DNA of 8,659 bases from Lentzea sp. (GTDB lineage: Bacteria; Actinomycetota; Actinomycetes; Mycobacteriales; Pseudonocardiaceae). Shown piece after piece: positions 1-5,867 of the stretch. The DNA is taken from the NCBI GenBank assembly GCA_030146905.1, contig JASLAV010000294.1, positions 1-8,659 of the forward strand, read 5' to 3'. The notes beneath the pieces were generated by a model. It was not told where the DNA came from. It ran no database searches and worked only from the letters and a program-made list of their open reading frames with translations. Position 1 is the first letter of the stretch. Every line of letters starts with the position of its first letter. The position numbers and the translations under genes were made by a program.

Positions 1-631
1 CGTCGACGACGATCACCCTGCCGGCGCCCTGGCGCTTGGCGGAGGCGATCGCGAACTGCCCGACCACGCCCGCGCCGAGCACGAGCACGGTGTCGCCGGA
101 GCCGACCTCCGCGAGCCGGGCGCCGAACCACGCGGTCGGGAAGATGTCCGACACCAGGATGGCCTGGTCGTCGCTGACGCTGTCCGGCACGCGCACGAGC
201 GTCGTCATGGCGTACGGGATCCGCGCGCGTTCGGCCTGCAGCCCGTTGACAGGACCGGTCGCCTTCGGACCGCCGAAGAAGCACGTGCCGGCGGCGGCGC
301 CGTTCGGGTTGGCGGTGTCGCACTGGGCGAAGTAGCCGGCTCGGCAGTAGGAGCACGTGCCGCAGCCGATGGTGGACGTCACCACGACGCGGTCGCCTGG
401 CCTGAACCCGCGCACCGCGGACCCGACCTCCTCGACGACACCGACAGCCTCGTGGCCGAGCACCGTGCCCTCGACCATGTCCGGCATCGTGCCGCGCACC
501 ATGTGCAGGTCGGTGCCGCAGATGGCGCTGCGGGTGATCTTGATGACCGCGTCGGTGGGTTCCTGGACGCGCGGGTCGTCGACCTCGTCCAGCCGGATGT
601 CGCCCGTGCCGTGCCACACAACAGCCTTCAC
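1..631 (-). CDS. Zinc-dependent alcohol dehydrogenase, formaldehyde-dehydrogenase-like (5' part; 3' end outside window)
   Basis: Medium-chain dehydrogenase of the zinc class, predicted to oxidise an alcohol or aldehyde adduct with NAD(P)+ in the cytoplasm. The first 210 residues are visible. They include catalytic zinc ligand Cys38 (ICGTD), the GHE motif (His60, Glu61), the structural-zinc cysteines Cys90, Cys93, Cys96 and Cys104, and the GAGVVG nucleotide-binding turn near residues 186-191. The insert after the structural-zinc lobe (residues 118-140, with FFGGP and QAERARIPYA) resembles the glutathione-independent formaldehyde dehydrogenase-like subgroup rather than simple ethanol dehydrogenases; substrate is inferred. 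The start is GTG at 631, preceded by a strong GGAGGAG about 6 nt upstream (638-644). The gene is divergent from the molybdopterin oxidoreductase remnant at 712. The C-terminal catalytic domain lies outside the window. Confidence 0.9.
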   Translation of the reverse strand, partial: MKAVVWHGTGDIRLDEVDDPRVQEPTDAVIKITRSAICGTDLHMVRGTMPDMVEGTVLGHEAVGVVEEVGSAVRGFRPGDRVVVTSTIGCGTCSYCRAGYFAQCDTANPNGAAAGTCFFGGPKATGPVNGLQAERARIPYAMTTLVRVPDSVSDDQAILVSDIFPTAWFGARLAEVGSGDTVLVLGAGVVGQFAIASAKRQGAGRVIVVD

Positions 632-672
632 GTTCTTCTCCTCCCGTTGATGGGCTGGTTCCCCGGGAGGAA

Positions 673-692
673 CGAGGCAAACACCTGCCTCG
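673..692. promoter_or_regulatory. Inverted repeat in divergent promoter region (candidate operator)
   Basis: CGAGGCA (673-679) and TGCCTCG (686-692) are perfect 7-bp inverted arms separated by 6 bp. They lie in the 80-bp gap between two divergent starts. A second imperfect dyad, GTTCC-N6-GGAAC, lies directly beside it at 658-673. The size and position fit a dimeric regulator's binding site. No T-tract follows, so a terminator is less likely. The regulator is unknown. Confidence 0.45.
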
Positions 693-711
693 ATCTAGTC
701 GCATTGCCGAC

Positions 712-1641
712 ATGTGGGGACCACGCACTCCGCACGAACGCGGAGCGAACTGGCCGGTCAGGGTGGATCAGCAGCTCGCGGACGGTGTGGCGGAGTCCGA
801 TGTGGACCGCTGGGCCCAGTCGGCGTGCGTGTTGTGCAGCAACGGGTGTGGCAGCGACAGCGCGGTCAAGGACGACCGGATCGTGGGTGTTCGCGGACGT
901 GCGGAAGATCTGGTCAACCGCGGCAGACTGGGCCCGAAAGGCCTTTGCGGTTCGTGTCGGGCGCACGGAAAAGAACGCTTGACCACACCTTTGATCCGCC
1001 GTGACGGCGAGCTGGTGGAAACCGATTGGGGCATGGCGATGAACGCCGTGGTACAGCGGTCCCGGCAGCTGCTGACCGAGATCGGGCCGCTGTCGCACGG
1101 CTTCCACACGAGCGGGCAGCTGTTCCTCGAGAAGTACTACACCCTCGGCGTCATCGGCAAGGTCGGCATCGGCCCCCCGCACATGAACGGCAACACCAGG
1201 CTCTGCACCGCGACGGCCGCGGCCTCCCTCAAGGAGACGTTCGCCTCCGACGGCCAGCCGGCCTGCCACACGGACATCGACCTGTGCGACGCGCTGTTGC
1301 TCTACGGGCACAACATGGCATCGACGCGGACCGTGATGTGGGCGCGCGTGCTCGACCGGATCGCGGGACCAGACAGGCCGCGATTGGTCGTCGTCGACTC
1401 CCGCCGCACCCCGACCGCCGAGGCCGCGGACGTGCACCTGGCTCCGCTGCCCGGCACCAACCAGGCGCTGATGAACGGCCTGCTGCGCGCGGTGATCATG
1501 ATCGCGGGCGGGCTGGTCGCGCGGTTCCTCGCCGTGGACGCGGAGAACAAGTCGCCGGAGGACATCGCCCTGCCGCTGTCCGCCACCGCGCGGCGCAGCC
1601 ACACCCGTGCCGAGGGCGCCGGATCACCCTTCAAGACGTGA
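712..1641 (+). pseudogene. Truncated molybdopterin oxidoreductase (nitrate reductase/formate dehydrogenase-like) with unrelated C-terminal tail
   Basis: An uninterrupted 309-residue frame encodes only the N-terminal part of a catalytic molybdoenzyme; family members usually have about 700 or more residues. Visible features are a [4Fe-4S] motif (Cys39, Cys42, Cys46, then Cys79 in GRLGPKGLCG), the likely Mo-ligand cysteine Cys165 in NTRLC, and conserved GHNMAST (199-205), VVVDSRRT (226-233) and PGTNQALMNGLLR (247-259). Similarity to the family stops near residue 262. Residues 262-280 form a hydrophobic stretch (IMIAGGLVARFLAVDAEN), followed by a charged tail. This looks like the last membrane helix and tail of an NrfD/PsrC-type anchor, which suggests a large in-frame internal deletion (inference). 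Most of the Mo-cofactor domains are missing, so activity is not expected. There is no strong ribosome site at ATG 712; GTG 763 is an alternative start. The 3' end overlaps the convergent GH92 gene by 18 bp. Confidence 0.75.
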
Positions 1642-3861
1642 GACCAGCACTCCCCCGCGTTCGACGAACGACTCCGGCAGCCACGGCTGTTCGACCTTGC
1701 GGCCGTTCCACCGCGTTTCCTGCACGTGGACGCCGGGGGTTCCGGTGGCCAGGACCGTGATGTTCTTCTTCGTGATCCTGGCCTTCGGGAACATCGGGCT
1801 GGACAGGTGCAGCTCCGCGCTGCTCGGTGTGCGCGGGTACAGGCCGAGCGCGGCGAAGACGTACCAGGCGGACATCGTGCCGAGGTCGTCGTTGCCGGGC
1901 AGGCCGGACGGGCCGGTGCGGTAGACGAGCCTCGCCATGGCCCGCACGGTCTCCTGGGTCTTCCTGGGCTGGCCGAGCTCGTTGTAGATCCACGGGGTGT
2001 GGATGCCCGGCTCGTTCGTCGGGTCGTAGCGCAGGGCGTCACCGCCGGTCGCCCACGAGCCGTCCTGGCGCTTGAAGAACGCGTCGAGCCTGGCCGCCGC
2101 CGCGTCCTTCCCGCCCATGGCCTCGGCCAAGCCCGCGACGTCGTGCGGGACCATCCACGTGTAGGTGGCGCTGCTGCCCTGCGCGAAGCCCTGGTCGGAC
2201 GCCGGGTTGAACGGCGTCACCCAGCTGCCGTCGGCCCTGCGCGCCTGCTGGTAGCCGGTCTCCTGGTTGAACGTGTTGCGCCACCAGCCCGCGCGCTTCT
2301 CCATCTCCTCGCTGGGACGGCCGAGCCTGCGCCCCAGGTCCGCGAGGGCCTGGTCCGCGACGGAGTCCTCCAGCGTCTCGGCTGCGCCGCCCCAGCAGTG
2401 GCAGGTGTCGTGCGGCGCGTAGCCGAGGCGCATGTACTCGGCGAGGTTCGGGCGCTGGCCCTCGCACTGGCCGGGGCAGCCCTTGTCGGACAGGCCGTCC
2501 GGGTGCGGGACGGTGGCCTGGCGCAGCAGTGAGTCGTAGGCCGCGCGCACGTCGAAGTCCCTGGCGCCCATGGCGTGCATGCCGGCGATGGCCGGTGCGG
2601 ACGGGTCGCCGGTCATGACGTGCGTCGGGCCGGTGATGTGGACCCAGCGGTCCCACACCCCGCCGTTGCGGCGGGAGATCTCCAGCAACGACTGGGCGTA
2701 GTCGCTCGCGACGTCGGGCGCCAGCAGTGCCAGCAGCTGCGTCTGGGCGCGGTACTGGTCCCAGCCGGAGAAGTTGCCGTACCGCGTCTCACGGCCGGCG
2801 TCGCTGATCACGTTGGGCTGCAGGAAGGTGTGGTAGAGCGCGGTGTAGAAGATCGTGCGCTCGTCGGCGGTTCCGCCGTCGACCTCCACCGCGCGCAGCT
2901 GCTTCGCCCACGCCTTGCGCGCTTCCTTCGCGACCTCGGCGACGGTGGCGCGCTGGGGGATCTCCGCCGCGAGGTTGCGCTTGGCGGCGTCGAGGCTCGT
3001 GTAGGAGATGCCGACGCGCATCCGGACCGCGCTGTCCGCGAAGGACACGTAACCGCCGGATCCCTTGCCCGCGCGCGCACTTCCGGTGAGGTAGCCCTCG
3101 CCGCCGGTCGCGGTCGTCGTGCCCGGCCTGAGCTCGCTGTTCACCCAGGTGCCGTAGGCCGAGATCGGGCGGTCGAACGACGCGGTGAAGTGCAGGCGGT
3201 AGTAGGTCTTCTGGTTGTTCGTGCCGCCGTTCGCGCGACGGCCGCAGAAGGCGCCGGTGAGCACCGATCCGGAGACGCTGTTCGTCGCCGGGTCGATGGT
3301 GATCTCGGCGTCCTCGCTGCCGTTGAGCGAGTTCGAGGTGCGGAACAGCAGCGAACCGTTGACGGGGAACGTGAACTCGCCGATGCCCGCGCGGGTCGTC
3401 ACGGACAGGTCCGCCGTGGCGCCGGACTTCAGGCCCACCCGGTAGCGGCCGGGCTCCGCGATCTCGTCGTCGTGGGAGAAGTCGCTCGCGAAGATCTCGT
3501 CCTTGGTGTCCGCGGTCGGCGACGAGGTGATCTCACCGACGTGCGGCATGATCGGCACGTCGCCCGCGGCACCGGGGTGGCAGCCGGCGCCGTTGACGTG
3601 CGTGAGGCTGAAGCCGCGCACCCTCGTGGCATCGTAGGCGTACCCGTTGGCGGCGCCCGTGTTCGTCTGGTCGCCCCTGGTCGACGTGGGGCTCCAGGAG
3701 ATCATCCCGAACGGCCGCACCGCGCCGGGGTAGGTGTTGCCGCCGCCAGCCGAGCCGATCAGCGGGTCGACGTAGCGCGTGTCGTCTCTCACCGCCGCAC
3801 CCGCGGGAGTCGCCAGCGCGGCGGTGAGGACAGCGACAAGGGTGATCGGGAGCGCTCTCAC
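1624..3861 (-). CDS. Secreted glycoside hydrolase family 92 (alpha-mannosidase-type)
   Basis: A complete 745-residue exported enzyme, the normal GH92 length. GH92 enzymes are calcium-dependent, inverting exo-alpha-mannosidases that trim N-glycans or mannans outside the cell. Residues 1-22 form a Sec signal peptide with an AGA cleavage site. The N-terminal beta-sandwich carries the YVDPLIG start (30-36) and the HVNGAGC loop (88-94). The (alpha/alpha)6 catalytic domain has GWDQYR (366-371), NEP (616-618, family acid Glu617) and GLPGNDDLGTMSAWY (653-667), which holds the family's catalytic-base aspartates. Cysteines 462, 466, 487 and 489 cluster and may form disulfides. GTG 3861 lies 22 bp after the stop of the upstream secreted-protein gene, so the two are probably co-transcribed; its ribosome site is weak. 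Family assignment is firm; linkage specificity is not readable. Confidence 0.93.
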   Translation of the reverse strand: MRALPITLVAVLTAALATPAGAAVRDDTRYVDPLIGSAGGGNTYPGAVRPFGMISWSPTSTRGDQTNTGAANGYAYDATRVRGFSLTHVNGAGCHPGAAGDVPIMPHVGEITSSPTADTKDEIFASDFSHDDEIAEPGRYRVGLKSGATADLSVTTRAGIGEFTFPVNGSLLFRTSNSLNGSEDAEITIDPATNSVSGSVLTGAFCGRRANGGTNNQKTYYRLHFTASFDRPISAYGTWVNSELRPGTTTATGGEGYLTGSARAGKGSGGYVSFADSAVRMRVGISYTSLDAAKRNLAAEIPQRATVAEVAKEARKAWAKQLRAVEVDGGTADERTIFYTALYHTFLQPNVISDAGRETRYGNFSGWDQYRAQTQLLALLAPDVASDYAQSLLEISRRNGGVWDRWVHITGPTHVMTGDPSAPAIAGMHAMGARDFDVRAAYDSLLRQATVPHPDGLSDKGCPGQCEGQRPNLAEYMRLGYAPHDTCHCWGGAAETLEDSVADQALADLGRRLGRPSEEMEKRAGWWRNTFNQETGYQQARRADGSWVTPFNPASDQGFAQGSSATYTWMVPHDVAGLAEAMGGKDAAAARLDAFFKRQDGSWATGGDALRYDPTNEPGIHTPWIYNELGQPRKTQETVRAMARLVYRTGPSGLPGNDDLGTMSAWYVFAALGLYPRTPSSAELHLSSPMFPKARITKKNITVLATGTPGVHVQETRWNGRKVEQPWLPESFVERGGVLVSRLEG

Positions 3862-3883
3862 GTCCCGGGACCCTAACCGGTTT

Positions 3884-4492
3884 TCAGTGAACGCAGGGTG
3901 GCCGGTATCCGTCGATCTTCAGACCCCTGAACTCCAGGTCGTTGGGCGTCTTGCCGACGAAGACCAGGCCACGGGCGTCGTCGAGCGCCTCGGCGAACGG
4001 GTAGCCCGGCGCGCCCAGCTCCGGCAGAGTTGTCCAGTTGTCAGCGCGGAAGCTGAAGAACCTCGTGACGAGCCTGCCGTGCGTCGACGGGATCTTCGTG
4101 ACCCATTTGGCGCCGCCGCTCCAGTCCGACGCGGGCCGCAGCTGGACGTGGAGGTCGTCGCTCGCGCGATAGGTCATGACGAACCCGTGCGAGCGCGTCA
4201 GGTCAGCCTGCGCCTCGAACTGGTTGCCGAGCCACACGACCATGACGTGCCAGTCGTTCGCCAAGAACTTGATCTTCGCGGAGTAGTCGTGACGTCCCCT
4301 GGGGACGAGGATGCTGCCGGTCGCCGGCTCGGTGGCACCTTCGCCGCTGGCGAGCCACTGTTGCAACCGGTCGATGGACGGGGTGTCGCACTCACGGCCG
4401 TGCGAGGCGTTCGCGACGGCCGTCGAGCCGACCGTGAACATGAGCGCGCACGCGATCACCGCGACGCGGCCGAGCGTCGATTTCAAGCGCAT
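3884..4492 (-). CDS. Small secreted beta-rich protein, possible carbohydrate-binding fold
   Basis: A 202-residue protein with a clear Sec signal peptide (basic MRLKSTLGR, hydrophobic core to about residue 25, ANA cleavage near residue 29). The mature part is rich in aromatics and alternating hydrophobic residues. It reads like a jelly-roll: VMVVWLGNQF (83-92), GFVMTYRASDDLHVQLR (103-119), GGAKW (126-130), and a closing LEFRGLKIDGY (186-196) similar in style to the last strand of CBM/CIA30-like galactose-binding domains. That fold is inferred. Only two mature cysteines occur, Cys35 and Cys200, at opposite ends, and they could form a disulfide closing the fold. ATG 4492 has no Shine-Dalgarno but lies 7 nt after TACGGT, suggesting a leaderless transcript. 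It is the first gene of a probable operon with the GH92 enzyme, so a glycan-binding accessory role is plausible. I do not recognise a named family. Confidence 0.82.
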   Translation of the reverse strand: MRLKSTLGRVAVIACALMFTVGSTAVANASHGRECDTPSIDRLQQWLASGEGATEPATGSILVPRGRHDYSAKIKFLANDWHVMVVWLGNQFEAQADLTRSHGFVMTYRASDDLHVQLRPASDWSGGAKWVTKIPSTHGRLVTRFFSFRADNWTTLPELGAPGYPFAEALDDARGLVFVGKTPNDLEFRGLKIDGYRPPCVH

Positions 4493-4499
4493 CTGGCGT

Positions 4500-4505
4500 A
4501 CCGTA
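4500..4505 (-). promoter_or_regulatory. Candidate -10 element (TACGGT) for a leaderless transcript
   Basis: On the minus strand, TACGGT fits the actinobacterial TANNNT -10 consensus. It is followed by exactly 7 nt and then ATG 4492, so the transcript would start at or next to the start codon. No purine-rich ribosome site lies between. No convincing -35 is visible. Confidence 0.45.
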
Positions 4506-4566
4506 GCGGAAATTGGTATGGACCATTGCGTTCACAGATGACGTTCGGCTTCGTGACCGGAACGAG

Positions 4567-4580
4567 ACCGAGCGCTCGGT
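4567..4580. promoter_or_regulatory. Perfect 14-bp palindrome, candidate operator
   Basis: ACCGAGCGCTCGGT is fully self-complementary. It sits in the 154-bp gap between the divergent secreted-protein genes starting at 4492 and 4647, about 67 bp from the plus-strand start. Its position fits a shared regulator site for the secreted set. It could also be a chance GC palindrome or a leader hairpin of the plus-strand gene. Confidence 0.4.
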
Positions 4581-4646
4581 ACTGGACGCGACAGCGGGCG
4601 CCCCTTCCAACTGACGGTCAAAGCCGACCACTTCAGGAGGATCTTG

Positions 4647-5069
4647 ATGAGCCGAAAACTGTCATTGCTCGCGGTGCTGGTGGTGTTGCTGGGCGGTTTC
4701 GCGTGGGTCAGTCCCGCATCCGCAGCGCCGATCGTTTCGAAGTCCTTCACGTGGAGCCAACGCAGCGAGGGAGACTGCACGCGGTCCAACCTGACGTGGA
4801 CCTTGAACTCGGACGGGGTGGCCTCGTTCGACGGGGTCTTCAAGAGTTCGAGCGACCACGACGCCTGGCTGATGTGGGCACACATGAAGGACGCGGCCGG
4901 CAACGATCTGGGCTTGATCAGCAATGCCGACAACCAAAGCGCGGACGGCAACAAGTTCATCCTGAACATGCCCGACCACAGGCAGTGGTACCGGTGGATC
5001 GGCCACGGCAGGTTCGACCCGGTCAAGTTCAGCCTGATCAACGGGATGAGTCTCGACAACCACTGTTGA
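4647..5069 (+). CDS. Small secreted protein, DUF6294-like
   Basis: A 140-residue exported protein of unknown function. The start is ATG 4647, because a perfect AGGAGG (4635-4640) lies 6 nt upstream; the in-frame TTG three bases earlier is too close. Residues 1-26 are a Sec signal peptide ending in ASA. The mature domain of about 114 residues carries SFTWSQRSEGDC (33-44), a WTLNSDGVASFDG strand pair (51-63), HDAWLMW (71-77), LNMPDHRQWYRW (106-117), GRFDP (121-125) and a terminal LDNHC. This pattern matches my recollection of the actinobacterial DUF6294 family. Cys44 and the very last residue, Cys140, are the only cysteines and may be disulfide-linked. It is divergent from the GH92 operon and shares its upstream region, and it is followed by a strong hairpin at 5081-5110. 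Confidence 0.87.
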   Translation: MSRKLSLLAVLVVLLGGFAWVSPASAAPIVSKSFTWSQRSEGDCTRSNLTWTLNSDGVASFDGVFKSSSDHDAWLMWAHMKDAAGNDLGLISNADNQSADGNKFILNMPDHRQWYRWIGHGRFDPVKFSLINGMSLDNHC

Positions 5070-5080
5070 TCCAGGGCGAT

Positions 5081-5110
5081 GCGGGTCCCCGGCCTCAACG
5101 GGGAACCCGC
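5081..5110. terminator. Bidirectional hairpin terminator between convergent genes
   Basis: Arms GCGGGTCCCCG (5081-5091) and CGGGGAACCCGC (5099-5110) pair over 11 bp with one bulged base and a 7-nt loop. The hairpin starts 12 bp after the stop of the DUF6294-like gene and 21 bp from the stop of the convergent TetR gene. Only short T runs follow (CGTTTTGG at about 5122-5129 on plus), which is typical of high-GC actinomycete terminators. It probably serves both genes. Confidence 0.7.
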
Positions 5111-5130
5111 GTGGCCGCTGTCGTTTTGGA

Positions 5131-5742
5131 TCACAACTTCTTGAGCCGCTTGCGGTTGACCGCCAAGACCTCGTCGGACAGCGCCGGGTCCGCCTCGGCG
5201 ACAGCCCGGGACACCATCAGCGCCCCGACCATCTGGCTGAACAGCACCACTGCCCGTTCCCGCGCCTCGGCGGGCGTGAGCTCCTCGCCCGACTGCCGTG
5301 CCCGTTCGAGCAGCATCTCGGTGATGGCGCCGAAGTAGCCGTGGAGTCCGCGGCTGTACTCGGCCTGGGCCCCGGCGCCGTGGCGGCCGACGTCGGAGAC
5401 GAGGGCGGCCGAGGGGCAGCCTGTCTCCGGGTGGTCGCGGTGGTGGGCGTTGACGTAGCCGTCGACCATGTCGTGCAGCGCCGCTCGCGCCGAACGGGGA
5501 TGTGACCTGCGGATGGCGTCCAGCGCTTCCAGCGAGCCGGTGAATCCCTCGTGGAGGACGGCGAGGGCGAGGTCGTCCTTCGACGCGAAGTGGTTGTAGA
5601 AGCCACCGTGCGTCATGCCCGCGGACTTCATCAGCTCCTCGATGCCGATGCCGTCGATGCCGCGCTGCCGGAAGCCCTCGCCGGCCGCGCTGACGATCTT
5701 CTCGCGGTTGAGCCTCTTCTGCTCCTGCGTGACGCGGGGCAC
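5131..5742 (-). CDS. TetR/AcrR-family transcriptional regulator
   Basis: A 203-residue dimeric repressor-type regulator. The N-terminal DNA-binding domain spans residues about 8-55, with the helix-turn-helix at 33-52 (GIEELMKSAG then MTHGGFYNHF), the family signature. The rest is an all-helical ligand domain. Cys109 in HPETGCPSAALVSD occupies the place where many TetR members carry a conserved GC motif; in the NemR type a cysteine in this area senses electrophiles, but that role here is only inferred. GTG 5742 is chosen because GGAGG lies 8 nt upstream, within a GGAGGGAGG run; a start at 5805 would add residues not typical of the family and would run through the operator region. It is divergent from a reductase/MDR pair, with three matching dyads in the gap, so autoregulation and control of that pair are expected. 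Confidence 0.93.
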   Translation of the reverse strand: MPRVTQEQKRLNREKIVSAAGEGFRQRGIDGIGIEELMKSAGMTHGGFYNHFASKDDLALAVLHEGFTGSLEALDAIRRSHPRSARAALHDMVDGYVNAHHRDHPETGCPSAALVSDVGRHGAGAQAEYSRGLHGYFGAITEMLLERARQSGEELTPAEARERAVVLFSQMVGALMVSRAVAEADPALSDEVLAVNRKRLKKL

Positions 5743-5758
5743 GTGGACCACCTCCCTC

Positions 5759-5784
5759 CTTGTGATGTTACAGATCATCAAAAC
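5759..5784. promoter_or_regulatory. TetR operator candidate O3 (imperfect copy)
   Basis: Half-sites CTTGTGATG (5759-5767) and CATCAAAAC (5776-5784) match as a dyad at 7 of 9 positions around an 8-bp centre. The TGATG-N8-CATCA core is identical to the two copies at 5802 and 5827. It covers the predicted tetR -10 (TAACAT on minus, 5765-5770) just upstream of the tetR ribosome site, so binding would repress tetR. Confidence 0.6.
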
Positions 5785-5798
5785 GGACGGCCAGCGCA

Positions 5799-5827
5799 TT
5801 GACAATGATGTCGTGCATCATCATTGT
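5799..5827 (+). promoter_or_regulatory. Promoter of the reductase-MDR operon (TTGACA -35)
   Basis: A perfect -35 hexamer TTGACA lies at 5799-5804. With 17-bp spacing the -10 would be CATTGT (5822-5827), keeping the important A2 and T6. Operator O1 covers almost the whole promoter, as expected for repression by blocking RNA polymerase. The leader would carry operator O2 and the GGAAGGAG ribosome site at 5854-5861. Confidence 0.5.
5802..5827. promoter_or_regulatory. TetR operator candidate O1
   Basis: Perfect 9-bp arms ACAATGATG (5802-5810) and CATCATTGT (5819-5827) flank an 8-bp centre. It shares the TGATGTCGT...TCATCA core with O2, and their centres are 25 bp apart. It overlaps the -35 and spacer of the plus-strand promoter. 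Confidence 0.75.
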
Positions 5828-5852
5828 TATTGATGTCGTACGTCATCAATAA
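5827..5852. promoter_or_regulatory. TetR operator candidate O2 (near-perfect palindrome)
   Basis: Arms TTATTGATG (5827-5835) and CATCAATAA (5844-5852) are perfect inverted repeats around TCGTACGT. Of the 13 pairs in this 26-bp dyad only one does not match. It abuts O1 and ends 2 bp before the ribosome site of the reductase gene. It is the best-formed of the three copies and the likely highest-affinity site. Confidence 0.8.
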
Positions 5853-5867
5853 CGGAAGGAGTCCGCT

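Noticed and set aside
1494..1503. GATCATGATC palindrome as an operator
   Set aside because: It lies inside the coding frame at the apparent fusion point; a 10-bp palindrome alone is weak evidence of regulation.
628..1602. Open frame of 324 codons on the minus strand
   Set aside because: Antisense to the molybdoenzyme fragment, which carries clear conserved cysteine motifs.
2575..3876. Open frame of 433 codons on the plus strand
   Set aside because: Antisense to the GH92 gene; low-complexity Arg/Val/Ala/Gly composition typical of shadow frames in GC-rich DNA, with no domain.
4644..4646. TTG as start of the DUF6294-like gene
   Set aside because: Only 3 nt after AGGAGG; ATG at 4647 has better spacing (6 nt).
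3779..5338. Open frame of 519 codons on the plus strand
   Set aside because: Runs across several recognised genes on both strands and a terminator; composition is shadow-like and no motif is seen.
5743..5805. Upstream ATG (5805) giving TetR a 21-residue extension
   Set aside because: It would place coding sequence over the operator and promoter region; GTG 5742 has a strong ribosome site and gives the usual TetR N-terminus.
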